A stretch of DNA of 64,000 nt from Goekera deserti (GCF_010685995.1 NZ_JAAGWK010000018.1:31149-95148); one strand, 5' to 3'. Positions 7,933 to 17,049 are shown, counted from the stretch's first letter. Notes: generated by a model from the letters alone, not told the origin. A program made the numbers and translations.

Positions 7933-8673
7933 TCAGCGGCAGCGGGCGGACGAGTACAGGTGGCTGTCCGGGAACTGCCCGGCGGTCAGCACCTCGCCGA
8001 CCACCACGATCGCGGTGCGCCGGACGCCGGCCGCCGTCACCTGGCCGGCGATGTCGGCCAGCGTGCCGCGGATCACCAGCTCGTCGTCCCGGCTGGCCCG
8101 GGCGACCACCGCGACCGGGCAGTCCAGCCCGTAGTGCGGCAGCAACTCGGGCACCAGCTCGTCGAGCCGCTGCACGGCCAGGTGCAGCACCAGCGTGGCC
8201 CCGGTGGCGGCGTAGGCGGCCAGCTGCTCCCCCGGCGGCATCGCCGAGGAGCGCGCCTGCGTCCGGGTCAGCACGACGGTCTGGCCCACGCCGGGAACGG
8301 TCAGCTCCCGCTTCAGCGACGCGGCCGCCGCGGCGAACGCCGGCACCCCCGGGACGACGTCGTAGGGCACGCCGGCCGCGTCCAGCCGGCGCATCTGCTC
8401 GGCCATCGCGCTGTAGATCGACGGGTCGCCGGAGTGCAGCCGGGCGACGTCCAGGCCGGCGGCGTGCGCCGCGACCAGCTCGTCGGTGATCTGGTCGAGG
8501 GTGAGGTCGGCGGTGTCGACCAGCCGGGCACCGGCGGGGGCGGTGTCCAGCAGCTCGCGCGGCACCAGCGCGCCCGCGTAGAGGCACACCGGCGCCGAGG
8601 CGATCAGCCGCGCCGCCCGCACGGTGACCAGGTCGGCCGCCCCCGGCCCCGCCCCGATGAAGTGCACCGTCAT
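7933..8673 (-). CDS. cobM: Precorrin-4 C11-methyltransferase
   Basis: A 246-aa SAM-dependent tetrapyrrole methylase. The N-terminus [21 protein letters not shown] is the glycine-rich SAM loop, followed by the [13 protein letters not shown] and [15 protein letters not shown] motifs typical of CobM/CbiF. It transfers a methyl group to C11. The ATG at 8673 overlaps the TGA of a small repeat-containing ORF (ATGA), linking it to the def-cobL transcript. The coding sequence is intact and of normal length. Confidence 0.94.
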   Translation of the reverse strand: MTVHFIGAGPGAADLVTVRAARLIASAPVCLYAGALVPRELLDTAPAGARLVDTADLTLDQITDELVAAHAAGLDVARLHSGDPSIYSAMAEQMRRLDAAGVPYDVVPGVPAFAAAAASLKRELTVPGVGQTVVLTRTQARSSAMPPGEQLAAYAATGATLVLHLAVQRLDELVPELLPHYGLDCPVAVVARASRDDELVIRGTLADIAGQVTAAGVRRTAIVVVGEVLTAGQFPDSHLYSSARCR

Positions 8674-8816
8674 GCGAGGCCCCGGCACTTGAGCCCGAAA
8701 AAGTCAGGATCGCCGGCGGGCTCGAGCCCGAAGATGTCGGGATCAGCGGCGGACTCGAGCCCGGAGACGTCAGGATCGGCGGCGGACGCCGGCTCGAGGA
8801 GGAGGGACGCGGTCAT
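8670..8816 (-). CDS. 48-aa small ORF built of 11-residue repeats, coupled to cobL and cobM
   Basis: The ATG overlaps the cobL stop (ATGA, 8816-8813) and its TGA overlaps the cobM start (ATGA, 8673-8670), so the reading frame fits the operon exactly at both ends. The product starts [11 protein letters not shown] and then has three 11-residue units following the pattern (A/G)-D-P-D-x-x-G-L-(E/K), encoded by three 33-bp DNA repeats. It is acidic with hydrophobic x-x positions and has no signal or membrane segment. I know no family for it. It may be a real small protein or a repeat spacer that keeps ribosomes moving from cobL to cobM. Confidence 0.55.
   Translation of the reverse strand: MTASLLLEPASAADPDVSGLESAADPDIFGLEPAGDPDFFGLKCRGLA
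8688..8786. repeat. Three tandem 33-bp units inside the cobL-cobM junction
   Basis: Units at 8688-8720, 8721-8753 and 8754-8786 each begin CTCGAGCCCG or a one-base variant and contain a GTC(A/G)GGATC block. A partial fourth unit (CTCGAG) follows at about 8792. The period is a multiple of three, so the units stay in frame within the small ORF 8670-8816. Confidence 0.9.
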
Positions 8817-10027
8817 CGGGTCACGCTCCAGATCGTCACGGGCATCGCCGGCTTCCAACCGCTGAACCGGCCGACCGGCTCGGCCTGCGCCACCGACAGC
8901 CGGGTCAGCGACCCGCCCACCCGGCCGTGCCACTCGGCCAGCACGGCCTCGCTCTGCACCGTCACCGCGCTGACCACCAGCCGCCCACCGGGGGCCAGCG
9001 CCTCCCAGCAGAGGTCGAGCAGCAGCGGCGTGGTGGCCCCGCCGCCGACGAAGACCGCGTCCGGCCGGGGCAGCCCGGCCAGCGCCTCGGGCGCCCGGCC
9101 GAGCACGACCCGCAGCCCGGGGACGCCGAGCCGCAGCGCGTTCCCGGTGACCCGGTCGGCCCGCTCCGGCACCGGTTCCACCGCGACGGCGCGGCAGCTG
9201 GGGTGCACGCGCATCCACTCGATGCCGATCGAGCCGGCCCCGGCGCCGACGTCCCACAGCAGCTGGCCGGGCAGCGGGGCGAGCCGGGCCAGGGTCACCG
9301 CCCGCACGTCGCGCTTGGTGAGTTGGCCGTCGGAGTCGTAGGCGTCGTCGGGCAGGCCGGGCACGGTCGGCAGCGGCACCGTGCCGGGGTCGGCCCGCAC
9401 CTCGACGGCGGTCACCACCAGGGGGTCGGTCGCGGCGTCGGACCAGCCGCGCGCGGTGCCGCTGGTGGCGTGCTCACCCGGACCGCCGAGCTGGGCGAGC
9501 GCGGTCACCCGGCTGTCGCCGTACCCGCGGGCGGTGAGCAGCGCGGCGACGGCGGCCGGGGTGCCGCCGTCCGAGCCGAGCACCAGCAGCCGGCGGCCCG
9601 GGGTGGCGTGCGGCAGCACCAGCTCCAGCGGGCGGCCTACCACGGTCACCACCGTGGTGTCCTCCACCGCCCAGCCCAGCCGGGCGCAGGCCAGGGTGAC
9701 CGAGGAGGGGTGCGGCAGCACGTGCACGGCGTCCCCGCCGAGCCGGCGCACCAGCGACGTGCCGATGCCGGAGAGCATCGGGTCGCCGCTGGCCAGCACC
9801 ACGGTGTCCCGGTCGGGCACGGCGAAGCCGTCCAGCGCCGGGGCCATCGGCGAGGGCCACGGCAGCCGCTCGGCGCCCACCGACGCGGGCACCAGCCGCA
9901 GCTGCCGGTCGCTGCCCCGCAGCACGGCGGCCGCCTCGACCGCCCGGCGGGCCGCCGGGGACAGCCCGTCCCAGCCGTCGGCACCGATGCCGACGACCGT
10001 CACCCGCGCCCCCGGTGGCCTGCTCAC
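8813..10027 (-). CDS. cobL: Precorrin-6Y C5,15-methyltransferase (decarboxylating), CbiE-CbiT fusion
   Basis: A 404-aa two-domain enzyme. Residues about 9-210 are the CbiE-type tetrapyrrole methylase (VTVVGIGADGWDGL, LASGDPMLSGIG, HPSSVTLACARLGW). Residues about 235-404 are the CbiT-type Rossmann methyltransferase with the SAM loop LLWDVGAGAGSIGIEW and DAVFVGGGAT. It adds methyl groups at C5 and C15 and decarboxylates the acetate side chain. The GTG start overlaps the def stop (GTGA), and the stop overlaps the small repeat ORF. Confidence 0.95.
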   Translation of the reverse strand: MSRPPGARVTVVGIGADGWDGLSPAARRAVEAAAVLRGSDRQLRLVPASVGAERLPWPSPMAPALDGFAVPDRDTVVLASGDPMLSGIGTSLVRRLGGDAVHVLPHPSSVTLACARLGWAVEDTTVVTVVGRPLELVLPHATPGRRLLVLGSDGGTPAAVAALLTARGYGDSRVTALAQLGGPGEHATSGTARGWSDAATDPLVVTAVEVRADPGTVPLPTVPGLPDDAYDSDGQLTKRDVRAVTLARLAPLPGQLLWDVGAGAGSIGIEWMRVHPSCRAVAVEPVPERADRVTGNALRLGVPGLRVVLGRAPEALAGLPRPDAVFVGGGATTPLLLDLCWEALAPGGRLVVSAVTVQSEAVLAEWHGRVGGSLTRLSVAQAEPVGRFSGWKPAMPVTIWSVTR

Positions 10028-10581
10028 GCCGGCAGGTCGCCGGCCGGCCCGGCTGCCTGGGCGAGCAGCCGGTCGCGCTCCTCCTCGGGCAGCCGGTCGA
10101 CGTAGACGATGCCGTCGAGGTGGTCGACCTCGTGCTGCAGGCAGCGGGCGGCCATGCCGGTGGCCTCGATCGCCAGCGGCCTGCCGGTGATGTCCACGCC
10201 GTCGACCCGGGCCCGGAAGCCGCGCGGCAGGTCGGCGTACGGGCCGGGCACCGACAGGCAGCCCTCCTCGGTGAGCTCCTCGGCCGGCTCGTCGCCCACC
10301 GGCTCCAGCACGGTGAGCACCGGGTTGACCACGTAGCCCACGACGTCGTGGGAGTCGGCGTCCGGGCAGTCCAGCACGAAGACCCGGGCGTCCACCCCGA
10401 TCTGGTTGGCGGCCAGGCCCACGCCGTTGGCGGCGTACATGCTGGCGAACATGTCCAGCAGCAGCCGGCGCAGGGACTCGTCGAAGTCGGTCACCTCCGC
10501 GCACGGCCGGTGCAGGACGGGGTCCGTGCCGTAGGTGACGATCGGCCGGGCGACGCCGTCGTAACGGCCGGGCAGGCGCAT
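10024..10581 (-). CDS. def: Peptide deformylase
   Basis: A 185-aa metalloenzyme that removes N-formyl groups from nascent proteins. All three motifs are present: GVGLAANQIG, EEGCLSVPG and QHEVDHLDG, with the Cys and two His that bind the metal. An upstream in-frame extension exists, but the ATG at 10581 matches the usual N-terminus (MRLPGRY). It lies 8 nt after a TAGACT -10 element on the minus strand (10595-10590), suggesting a leaderless transcript. It heads the def-cobL-small ORF-cobM operon, so housekeeping and cobalamin genes share a promoter. Another def paralogue may exist elsewhere. Confidence 0.93.
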   Translation of the reverse strand: MRLPGRYDGVARPIVTYGTDPVLHRPCAEVTDFDESLRRLLLDMFASMYAANGVGLAANQIGVDARVFVLDCPDADSHDVVGYVVNPVLTVLEPVGDEPAEELTEEGCLSVPGPYADLPRGFRARVDGVDITGRPLAIEATGMAARCLQHEVDHLDGIVYVDRLPEEERDRLLAQAAGPAGDLPA

Positions 10582-10633
10582 GACGCCGGAGTCTAGGGAC
10601 TGCGCGCCCGCACCCGGCTGAGAGCATCTCGGG

Positions 10634-11647
10634 GTGGACATCGCGACGTCGGCCGGACTCGCCCTGGGCACGCTGGCCGACCTGGCGCTCGCCGACCCCC
10701 GCCGCCGGCACCCGGTGGCGGGCTTCGGGCAGGCGGCCACCGCCCTGGAACGGCGCGTCTGGCGGGACTCCCGCGCGGCCGGCGCCGGCTACACGGCCAC
10801 CTGCGTCGGGACGACGGCCGCGCTGGGGTGGGCCGCCGCGCGGGCGACCCGCCGCTCCCCCGCCGCCCGGACCGTGCTCACCGCCGCCGCGACCTGGACC
10901 GTGCTGGGCGGCACCTCGCTGGGGCGGGCGGCCACCGTGATGCACGACCACCTGGCCGCCGGGGACCTGCCCGCGGCGCGCGGCCAGCTGCCGAGCCTGG
11001 CCGGGCGCGACCCGCGGGGGCTGGCCGAGGCCGAGCTGGTGCGGGCCACGGTGGAGTCCGTCGCGGAGAACACCTCCGACGCGGCCGTCGCGCCGCTGTT
11101 CTGGGGCGCGGTGGCCGGGGTGCCGGGCCTGCTCGCCTACCGCGCGGTCAACACCCTGGACGCGATGGTCGGCCACCGCTCGGCGCGGTACGCCCGGTTC
11201 GGCTGGGCCAGCGCCCGGCTGGACGACGTCGCCAACTGGGTCCCGGCCCGGCTCACCGCTGCCCTGACCGTGCTCTGCGCACCCCTGGTGGGCGGGTCGG
11301 CTGCCGGGGCGCTGCGCGCCTGGCGACGCGACGGCGCCCGGCACCCGAGCCCGAACGCCGGTCGCTGCGAGGCGGCACTGGCCGGTGCGCTCGGGCTGCG
11401 GCTGGGTGGGCGCAACGCGTACGGGACGCGGGTCGAGGACCGGCCCCCGCTGGGTGACGGGGAGCCCCCGGTCCGGGCGGACGTCGTCCGGTCGGTGCGG
11501 CTGTCCCGGGCCGTCTGGTGCGTGGCCGCCGTGGCTGCGGTGAGCAGCCGGTCCGTCCTCGGTGACAGGTGGTCAGGACACCCCCGGGCGATCGGGTTGC
11601 GCGGCAGGAGATCGCGGCCCGGTGCATCACGGGCCGGATCTGGGTAG
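10634..11647 (+). CDS. cobD: Adenosylcobinamide-phosphate synthase
   Basis: A 337-aa polytopic membrane protein of the CobD/CbiB family, which attaches (R)-1-amino-2-propanol or its phosphate to adenosylcobyric acid. Family motifs are TVESVAENTSDA, YRAVNTLDAMVGHR and HPSPNAGRCEA. The GTG start is 52 bp from the divergent def gene. The last 35 or so residues are Arg/Gly/Ser-rich and extend beyond the usual final helix, so the C-terminus looks like a read-out tail with no conserved content. Confidence 0.92.
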   Translation: MDIATSAGLALGTLADLALADPRRRHPVAGFGQAATALERRVWRDSRAAGAGYTATCVGTTAALGWAAARATRRSPAARTVLTAAATWTVLGGTSLGRAATVMHDHLAAGDLPAARGQLPSLAGRDPRGLAEAELVRATVESVAENTSDAAVAPLFWGAVAGVPGLLAYRAVNTLDAMVGHRSARYARFGWASARLDDVANWVPARLTAALTVLCAPLVGGSAAGALRAWRRDGARHPSPNAGRCEAALAGALGLRLGGRNAYGTRVEDRPPLGDGEPPVRADVVRSVRLSRAVWCVAAVAAVSSRSVLGDRWSGHPRAIGLRGRRSRPGASRAGSG

Positions 11648-11757
11648 CTTCGGCGCATCGATCAGGCGTCCGGCGCAGGCCGGGCGGTGTCACGCGTCGA
11701 AGAAGCGGCAGCGTGGCGCCCGCACCTCGTGCGCGCCCGCGACCGTCCGAGGCCCTC

Positions 11758-12450
11758 ATGACCATGACCGCTCCCGTCACCACCTCCCCGCGCCCTGCCG
11801 GACACCAGGACGCGGCGCACCGGCCGGCGCCGCTCACCGGCCGCTACCGGGCCGAGCCGGCCACCGGCGCCTGGTACTGGTCGCCCCAGCTCTCGACCCT
11901 GCTGGGCCTGCAGCACGACTCGGTCCAGCCCGGCATCGACGTGCTCGTGGACCACCTGCACCCGGACGAGCGGGACGACGCCGTCACGGCCCTGGCCCGC
12001 TGCACCCGGGGGGCCCCGTCCACCACGCTGCGCCGGTTCCGCCGGGTGGACGGCACCGAGCTGCGCGCCATCATGGTCACCGAGCCCGAGCTGGACGACG
12101 ACGGCACCGTGATCGCCGTGTCCGGGCTGGTGGTCGCCCTGCCGGACGAGGAGGCTGCACCCGGGGACGCCACCCGCGTCCAGGCGCTGGAGGCCGAGGT
12201 CGAGCAGCTGCGCACGGCCATGGCCAGCCGGGCCGCGATCGAGCAGGCCAAGGGCGTGCTGATGCTTTTCACCGGCTTCACCGAGCAGGCCTGCTTCGAC
12301 CTGCTGGGCCACATCTCCAGCCACACCCACCGCAAGGTGCGCGACCTGGCGCTGGAGATCACCGCCTCCGCCGCCGGCCGCAGCCCGCTGCCGGAGGACA
12401 TCCGGGTGATCCTGCACGACGCCTGCCCCCCGGCGACCCCCTCCGGCTGA
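11758..12450 (+). CDS. PAS-ANTAR domain protein (probable RNA-binding antiterminator)
   Basis: A 230-aa protein. Residues about 25-135 form a PAS fold ([30 protein letters not shown]), and residues about 140-205 form an ANTAR domain ([14 protein letters not shown] followed by the aromatic and Ala positions of the three-helix bundle). ANTAR proteins bind dual hexanucleotide-loop hairpins in nascent RNA and prevent termination. The ATG at 11758 begins the PAS-bearing protein; an open frame upstream lacks conserved content. It sits alone between cobD and plsC. A TAGCTT -10 candidate lies about 110 bp upstream. Confidence 0.88.
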   Translation: MTMTAPVTTSPRPAGHQDAAHRPAPLTGRYRAEPATGAWYWSPQLSTLLGLQHDSVQPGIDVLVDHLHPDERDDAVTALARCTRGAPSTTLRRFRRVDGTELRAIMVTEPELDDDGTVIAVSGLVVALPDEEAAPGDATRVQALEAEVEQLRTAMASRAAIEQAKGVLMLFTGFTEQACFDLLGHISSHTHRKVRDLALEITASAAGRSPLPEDIRVILHDACPPATPSG

Positions 12451-12563
12451 CCGGCGCCGTGCAGCCCGACCCGGCGACCGACCGCGCCGCGGGCCGGGCT
12501 GCACCGTCAGGGATGATCCTCGGACCGGGCGGCTGGCAGCCCGGTCCGAGGTGAGGGGGACGC

Positions 12564-13208
12564 GTGCTCTACCGAGTCGTCCGATCCGTGCTCAAGCCGC
12601 TGTTCTGGCTGACCTGCCGGCCGGTCGTCACCGGCCTGGAGAACGTGCCGGCCACCGGGGCGTTCATCATCGCCAGCAACCACCTGTCCTTCATCGACAG
12701 CATGGTCATCCCGCTCGCCTCGCCCCGGCAGGTCGGCTACCTGGCCAAGGCGGAGTACTGGCAGGGCAGCGGGGTCAGCGGCTGGCTGGTGCGCAAGATG
12801 TTCACCGGGCTGGGCGCGATGCCGGTCGACCGGCAGGCGTCCCGGTCGGCGCAGCTGGCACTGGACACCGCGATGGGGGTGCTGCGCCAGGGCCGCGGCT
12901 TCGGCATCTACCCCGAGGGCACCCGCTCCCGCGACGGGCGGCTGGCCCGGGGCAAGACCGGGGTGGCCTGGCTGGCGCTCACCGCCGACTGCCCGGTGGT
13001 GCCGGTCGCGGTCACCGGCACCGACCGCATCCAGCCGGTGGACGCCCGCTGGCCGCGCCTGCAACGCTTCACGGTGACCTTCGGGGAGCCGCTCACCTTC
13101 CCCGAGTACGCCGGCATGGCCGGCAAGGGCGTTCCGCGCCGGATCGTGACCGACCGGATCATGGAGCGCATCGCCGAGATGAGCGGCCAGGAGAAGGCCG
13201 GCTGGTGA
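12564..13208 (+). CDS. 1-acyl-sn-glycerol-3-phosphate acyltransferase (PlsC family)
   Basis: A 214-aa acyltransferase with motif I NHLSFIDS (the catalytic His and Asp), motif [13 protein letters not shown] and a downstream VPVAVTGTD segment. It transfers acyl chains to lysophosphatidate or a related acceptor at the membrane. Its TGA overlaps the GTG of cobQ (GTGA), an unexpected coupling of phospholipid and cobalamin genes. The GTG start follows GGTGAGGGG. Substrate cannot be inferred beyond the family. Confidence 0.92.
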   Translation: MLYRVVRSVLKPLFWLTCRPVVTGLENVPATGAFIIASNHLSFIDSMVIPLASPRQVGYLAKAEYWQGSGVSGWLVRKMFTGLGAMPVDRQASRSAQLALDTAMGVLRQGRGFGIYPEGTRSRDGRLARGKTGVAWLALTADCPVVPVAVTGTDRIQPVDARWPRLQRFTVTFGEPLTFPEYAGMAGKGVPRRIVTDRIMERIAEMSGQEKAGW

Positions 13209-14701
13209 GCGGGGCGCTGTTGGTCGCCGGCACCACCTCCGACGCGGGGAAGTCCGTGGTCACCGCCGGGATCTGCCGCTGGCTGGCCCGGCAGGGCGTG
13301 TCGGTGGCACCGTTCAAGGCCCAGAACATGAGCAACAACTCACACGTCACCGTCGACGGCGCCGAGATCGGCCGCGCACAGGTCATGCAGGCCGCGGCGG
13401 CGCGGGTGGAGCCCGAGGCGGCGATGAACCCGGTGCTGCTCAAGCCCGGCGGCGAGAACTCCAGCCAGGTGGTCGTGCTGGGCCGCGCCGTCGCCGAGGT
13501 GACGGCGCTGTCCTACCGACCGATGAAGGCGGCGCTGCTGGAGCAGGTGCTCAGCAGCCTGGCCGACCTCCGCCGCCGCTTCGACGTCGTCGTCTGCGAG
13601 GGGGCGGGCTCGCCCACCGAGATCAACCTGCGCGCCGACGACATCGCGAACATGGGCCTGGCCACCGCCGCGCAGCTGCCGGTCGTGGTGGTCGGCGACA
13701 TCGACCGCGGTGGGCTGTTCCCCGCGCTCTACGGCACCGTGGCGCTGATGCCGGCGGCCGACCAGCGGCTGGTCGCCGGGTTCCTGGTCAACAAGTTCCG
13801 CGGCGACCAGCGGCTGCTGGCCCCGGGCCTGGAGACGCTGCAGCAGCTCACCGGCCGGCCCACCCTGGGCGTGCTGCCGTGGCTCGCCGGGCTGTGGCTG
13901 GACGTCGAGGACTCCCTGGACCTCACCGGCGACCGCGGCCCCACGCTGCCCCCGCTCGGCGACGACGTGCTGCGGGTGTCGGTGGTGCAGCTGCCCCGGT
14001 TGTCCAACTTCACCGACCTGGACGCCCTGGCCGCCGAGCCCGGCGTCCTGGTGCGCTACGCCACCCGGCCGGAGGAACTGGCCGACGCCGACCTGGTGGT
14101 GCTGCCCGGCACCCGCTCCACCGTGTCCGACCTGGGCTGGCTGCGTGCCCGCGGCCTGGACGTCGCGCTGGCCCGCCGGGCGGCCGACGAGCTGCCGGTG
14201 CTGGGCATCTGCGGCGGGCACCAGATGCTGGCCCGCACCATCACCGACGACGTCGAGTCGCGTGCCGGCGTCGTGGCCGGGCTGGGGCTGCTGCCCACCG
14301 AGGTGCGCTTCGACCCGGTGAAGACCCTCGGCCGCCCGACCGGGTCGGCGCTGGGGCACCCGGTGCACGGGTACGAGATCCACCACGGCGTGGTCGTACC
14401 CGACGACGGGGCCGAGCCCTTCCTGGACGGCGTCCGCGCCGGGTCGGTGTGGGGCACCACCTGGCACGGGGCGCTGGAGAACGACGGTTTCCGGCGGGCC
14501 TTCCTCACCGAGGTGGCCCGGCGCACCGGGCGCCGGTTCGTCGTCGCCCCGGACACCGACTTCGCGCACCTCCGGGAGGCACGCCTGGACCGCCTCGGCG
14601 ACCTGGTCGTCGAGCACGCCGACACCGACGCGCTGTGGCGGCTGGTCGAGCAGGGCCCACCGGCCGACCTGCCGCTGCTGGCCCCCGGCGCCGGCCGCTG
14701 A
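13205..14701 (+). CDS. cobQ: Adenosylcobyric acid synthase, glutamine-hydrolysing
   Basis: A 498-aa amidase that adds four amides (b, d, e, g) to adenosylcobyrinic acid a,c-diamide. The N-terminal synthetase domain has [19 protein letters not shown] and KAQNMSNNS. The C-terminal class I-like glutaminase domain has [11 protein letters not shown] with the catalytic Cys and the HGYEIHHG region. Length is normal for the family. Its GTG overlaps the plsC stop, so it depends on the upstream transcript. The next gene on the same strand begins 190 bp later. Confidence 0.95.
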   Translation: MSGALLVAGTTSDAGKSVVTAGICRWLARQGVSVAPFKAQNMSNNSHVTVDGAEIGRAQVMQAAAARVEPEAAMNPVLLKPGGENSSQVVVLGRAVAEVTALSYRPMKAALLEQVLSSLADLRRRFDVVVCEGAGSPTEINLRADDIANMGLATAAQLPVVVVGDIDRGGLFPALYGTVALMPAADQRLVAGFLVNKFRGDQRLLAPGLETLQQLTGRPTLGVLPWLAGLWLDVEDSLDLTGDRGPTLPPLGDDVLRVSVVQLPRLSNFTDLDALAAEPGVLVRYATRPEELADADLVVLPGTRSTVSDLGWLRARGLDVALARRAADELPVLGICGGHQMLARTITDDVESRAGVVAGLGLLPTEVRFDPVKTLGRPTGSALGHPVHGYEIHHGVVVPDDGAEPFLDGVRAGSVWGTTWHGALENDGFRRAFLTEVARRTGRRFVVAPDTDFAHLREARLDRLGDLVVEHADTDALWRLVEQGPPADLPLLAPGAGR

Positions 14702-14703
14702 GC

Positions 14704-14869
14704 TCAGCCGCCGAGGGCGGCGCGCACGTGCTCCGGCCACGGCGTGGACCGGCCCGCGGCGGTGGCCACGTAGGTGGTGCGCACCACGCAGCAGGTAGTG
14801 GCTGTTGAAGACGACGCCCTGCTGGTCGCACTCCACGTAGCGGACGGGGGAACTCCACACCTCGGGCAC
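14704..14869 (-). pseudogene. Acyl-CoA thioesterase (4HBT family) with internal deletion
   Basis: The first part from the ATG at 14869 encodes a hotdog-thioesterase N-terminus (VRYVECDQQGVVFNSHYL, containing the catalytic Asp-Gln region). From about 14790 the match continues in a different frame with a thioesterase-like C-terminus ending RAALGG and TGA at 14704. About 85 central codons that the family needs are absent and the halves are out of frame. It is therefore a deletion remnant and not a small gene. It is divergent from the flavin-type gene at 14895. Confidence 0.7.
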
Positions 14870-14894
14870 GGGGGGCGAGGCTACCGTCGCCCCC

Positions 14895-15512
14895 GTGCAG
14901 CCGCAGCAGCCTGACGACGACCCCGCGACCGTGCTCGCCGGCTACCGGCCGCCCTCGCAGCTGGTGCAGGACAAGGAGATCGACCGGATCGACGAGCACT
15001 GCCGGGCGTTCATCGAGCTGTCCCCCTTCGCCACCCTGGCCACCGCGGACGCCGACGGCTGGCCGGACGTGTCCCCGCGCGGCGGCGCGCCGGGCTTCGT
15101 GCGCGTGCTGGACGAGCACCGGCTGGCACTGCCCGACCGGCAGGGCAACAACCGGGTCGACGGGCTGCGCAACGTGGCCGCCAACCCGCGCGCCGCGCTG
15201 CTGTTCTTCGTGCCCGGCGTCGAGGAGACGCTGCGGGTGTACGGCACCGCGACGCTGGTGGGCCCCGACGCACTCGGCCTCGACCTGACCGAGTTCGGCC
15301 GGGCTCCGCTCTCGGTGCTGGTGCTGCAGGTGCGGCGGGCCTACGTCCAGTGCGCCAAGTCGGTCATGCGCTCGCGGCTGTGGGACCCGGCCGCCCGGGT
15401 CGAGCGCTCCGCGCTCGCGCCGTTCGGACGGGTGCTCCGTGACCACTGCCAGCTCGCCACCCCGATGCCCGCCGACGACGTGATCCGCGCGGAACTGGCC
15501 GAGGAGCTGTAG
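14895..15512 (+). CDS. Pyridoxamine 5'-phosphate oxidase-family (FMN-binding split barrel) protein
   Basis: A 205-aa protein of the PPOX superfamily. The segments FATLATADADGWPDVSPRGG and LALPDRQGNNRVDGLRN match the split-barrel flavin or F420 pocket, and a FFVPGVEETLRVYGTATL strand pair follows. The longer C-terminus (VRRAYVQCAKSVMRSRLW) matches the MSMEG_1061-like subgroup. The likely role is reduction or binding of a flavin-linked substrate; the physiological substrate is unknown. The gene is monocistronic, starts with GTG and is divergent from a thioesterase remnant. Confidence 0.85.
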   Translation: MQPQQPDDDPATVLAGYRPPSQLVQDKEIDRIDEHCRAFIELSPFATLATADADGWPDVSPRGGAPGFVRVLDEHRLALPDRQGNNRVDGLRNVAANPRAALLFFVPGVEETLRVYGTATLVGPDALGLDLTEFGRAPLSVLVLQVRRAYVQCAKSVMRSRLWDPAARVERSALAPFGRVLRDHCQLATPMPADDVIRAELAEEL

Positions 15513-15585
15513 GGAGGACCTCCTCGTCCCCCACGGCTCGCCGCGGGCCCTGTGAGGCGGCCGTTCCGTCCGTCATCATGCGGGC

Positions 15586-16011
15586 ATGCCGTACACGTTC
15601 CAGGTGACGATCGACAGCCCGGCGCCGCACGAGCTGGCCGACTGGTGGGCCGAGGCCCTCGAGTGGCAGCGCGAGCCCAGCGACGCGGCGTTCATCCGCC
15701 GCATGGTGGCCGAGGGCCACGCCGCCGAGTCTGACACGATGACCCACCGCGGCGAGCTGGTCTGGCGGGAGGGCGCGGCGATCACCCACCCGGACGGCGC
15801 GGCGCCCCGGGTGCTGTTCCAGCTCGTGCCCGAGCCCAAGACGGTCAAGAACCGCGTCCACCTGGACGTGCGGGTCGGGCCGGAGCGGGTCGAGCAGGAG
15901 CTGGCCCGGCTGGTCTCCCGGGGCGCCACCGAGCTGCACCGCGGCCGGCAGGGCCCGCACACCTGGGTGACGATCGCCGATCCGGAGGGCAACGAGCTCT
16001 GCATCACCTGA
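15586..16011 (+). CDS. VOC-family (glyoxalase-like) protein
   Basis: A 141-aa protein with two beta-alpha-beta-beta-beta modules. The N-terminal VTIDSPAPHELADWWAEAL and C-terminal GRQGPHTWVTIADPEGNELCI are typical of Glyoxalase-like (PF18029-type) proteins found singly in actinobacteria. Metal ligands are not obvious apart from the final Glu, so it may bind a ligand without catalysing a reaction. It is a single gene with an ATG start. Confidence 0.85.
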   Translation: MPYTFQVTIDSPAPHELADWWAEALEWQREPSDAAFIRRMVAEGHAAESDTMTHRGELVWREGAAITHPDGAAPRVLFQLVPEPKTVKNRVHLDVRVGPERVEQELARLVSRGATELHRGRQGPHTWVTIADPEGNELCIT

Positions 16012-16054
16012 GCCCGGCCGGGCACCGGCCCGCAGCAGGCGCCGCCGGGCGAGG

Positions 16055-16258
16055 TCAGCCGCGCAGGGTGTCCCGGGCGAGCTTGCGGTCCATCACCGCG
16101 CGCTCGGCGAGCAGCCGGAGACGTTCCCGGTGTACCCGTCGGTCGTTCGCACCGCGATAGCGCGCGTCCTCGACGAGCTGCCATGCGGCGAGGGCGCTGG
16201 CCCGCACCCCGGAGGTCGACGTCGTCGTTGCTGGACGAGCCGGTTGGATCGTGGTCAT
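16055..16258 (-). CDS. Small hypothetical protein, Arg/Ala-rich
   Basis: A 67-aa basic helical protein with the core VEDARYRGANDRRVHRERL and no membrane segment or zinc ligands. The ATG at 16258 has AAGGG at a suitable distance; a GTG at 16282 would add eight residues. I do not recognise a family. Upstream, in an otherwise GC-rich stretch, is an AT-richer spot with a perfect TACAC/GTGTA inverted repeat, which suggests a regulated promoter. High GC at third codon positions supports coding. Confidence 0.55.
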   Translation of the reverse strand: MTTIQPARPATTTSTSGVRASALAAWQLVEDARYRGANDRRVHRERLRLLAERAVMDRKLARDTLRG

Positions 16259-16323
16259 CCCCACGCCCTTCGACAGCGGCACCGGGTCCCCACCGGACCG
16301 GCGCGCACCACGAGTCTGTGAGC

Positions 16324-16335
16324 TACACAGGTGTA
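16324..16335. promoter_or_regulatory. Inverted repeat TACAC-AG-GTGTA, candidate operator
   Basis: The 12-bp site lies 66 bp upstream of the small gene starting at 16258 (minus) and 120 bp before the PemK-like gene (plus). On the minus strand TTGAAT follows as a possible -35. It stands out as the AT-rich spot of the 200-bp divergent region. The regulator is unknown. Confidence 0.35.
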
Positions 16336-16455
16336 ATTCAAGCTGTGCGAAGCGTCACCGCCACATGTGTCCCAGCCGATACCGGGGCCCGGCGCGTCGT
16401 CGGCGTGTCATGGGCTGGACCTGCCGAACCGGGGTGGTGCGTACGGTGGTCGGTC

Positions 16456-17046
16456 ATGGCGACCGGCGGGTTCAGAGCCGTCCTCGGCCGCGCGCTGCGC
16501 GCCGCGGCGGGGCAGGGTGCGCGCGCAGCGATGCGCGAGCTGGAGAAGCGGTCGGCGCGGCCGCCCCGGCAGGAGCGCCCGCGGCCGGCTCCCCGCCGCG
16601 AGGCACCGCCGTCCCGCCACCCGGCGCCGCGGCCCGGCCCGGCCACGGCCGGCTCCCCCGGCCCGGTCGCCCTGGAGTACCGCCCCCGGGACGACGGCCT
16701 GCCCGACCCGGGCGAGGTCGTCTGGGCATGGGTGCCCTACGAAGAGGGCGACGGCCGCGGCAAGGACCGCCCGGTGCTGGTGATCGCCCGCTCCGGCGGT
16801 GACCTGCTGGCGCTGATGCTCACCAGCAAGGACCACGACCGGGACGCCCGCGACGAGGCCCGGCACGGCCGGCACTGGATCGACGTCGGCACCGGCGGCT
16901 GGGACCGGCAGGGCCGGCCCAGCGAGGTGCGGGTCGACCGGCTGATCACCCTGGACCCGGGCACGGTCCGGCGCGAGGGCGCCACCCTGGACCGGGAGCG
17001 CTACGAGCAGGTGGCCGCCGAGGTCCGCCGGGTGCACGGCTGGTGA
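16456..17046 (+). CDS. PemK/MazF-fold protein with long basic N-terminal extension
   Basis: A 196-aa protein. Residues about 1-75 are Ala/Arg/Pro-rich and disordered. Residues about 80-196 form a PemK/MazF-like barrel (PGEVVWAWVPYEEGDGRGKDRPVLVI, then VDRLITLDPGTV). MazF-fold toxins cut RNA, but there is no antitoxin gene next to it, and actinobacteria carry such solitary genes as chromosomal loci. Toxin activity is therefore unproven. A TACGGT hexamer 8 nt before the ATG suggests a leaderless transcript. Confidence 0.75.
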   Translation: MATGGFRAVLGRALRAAAGQGARAAMRELEKRSARPPRQERPRPAPRREAPPSRHPAPRPGPATAGSPGPVALEYRPRDDGLPDPGEVVWAWVPYEEGDGRGKDRPVLVIARSGGDLLALMLTSKDHDRDARDEARHGRHWIDVGTGGWDRQGRPSEVRVDRLITLDPGTVRREGATLDRERYEQVAAEVRRVHGW

Positions 17047-17049
17047 GCA

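Noticed and set aside
16456..17046. Complete MazEF-type toxin-antitoxin system
   Set aside because: Only the PemK/MazF-fold protein is present; no antitoxin-like ORF lies upstream or downstream on the same strand.
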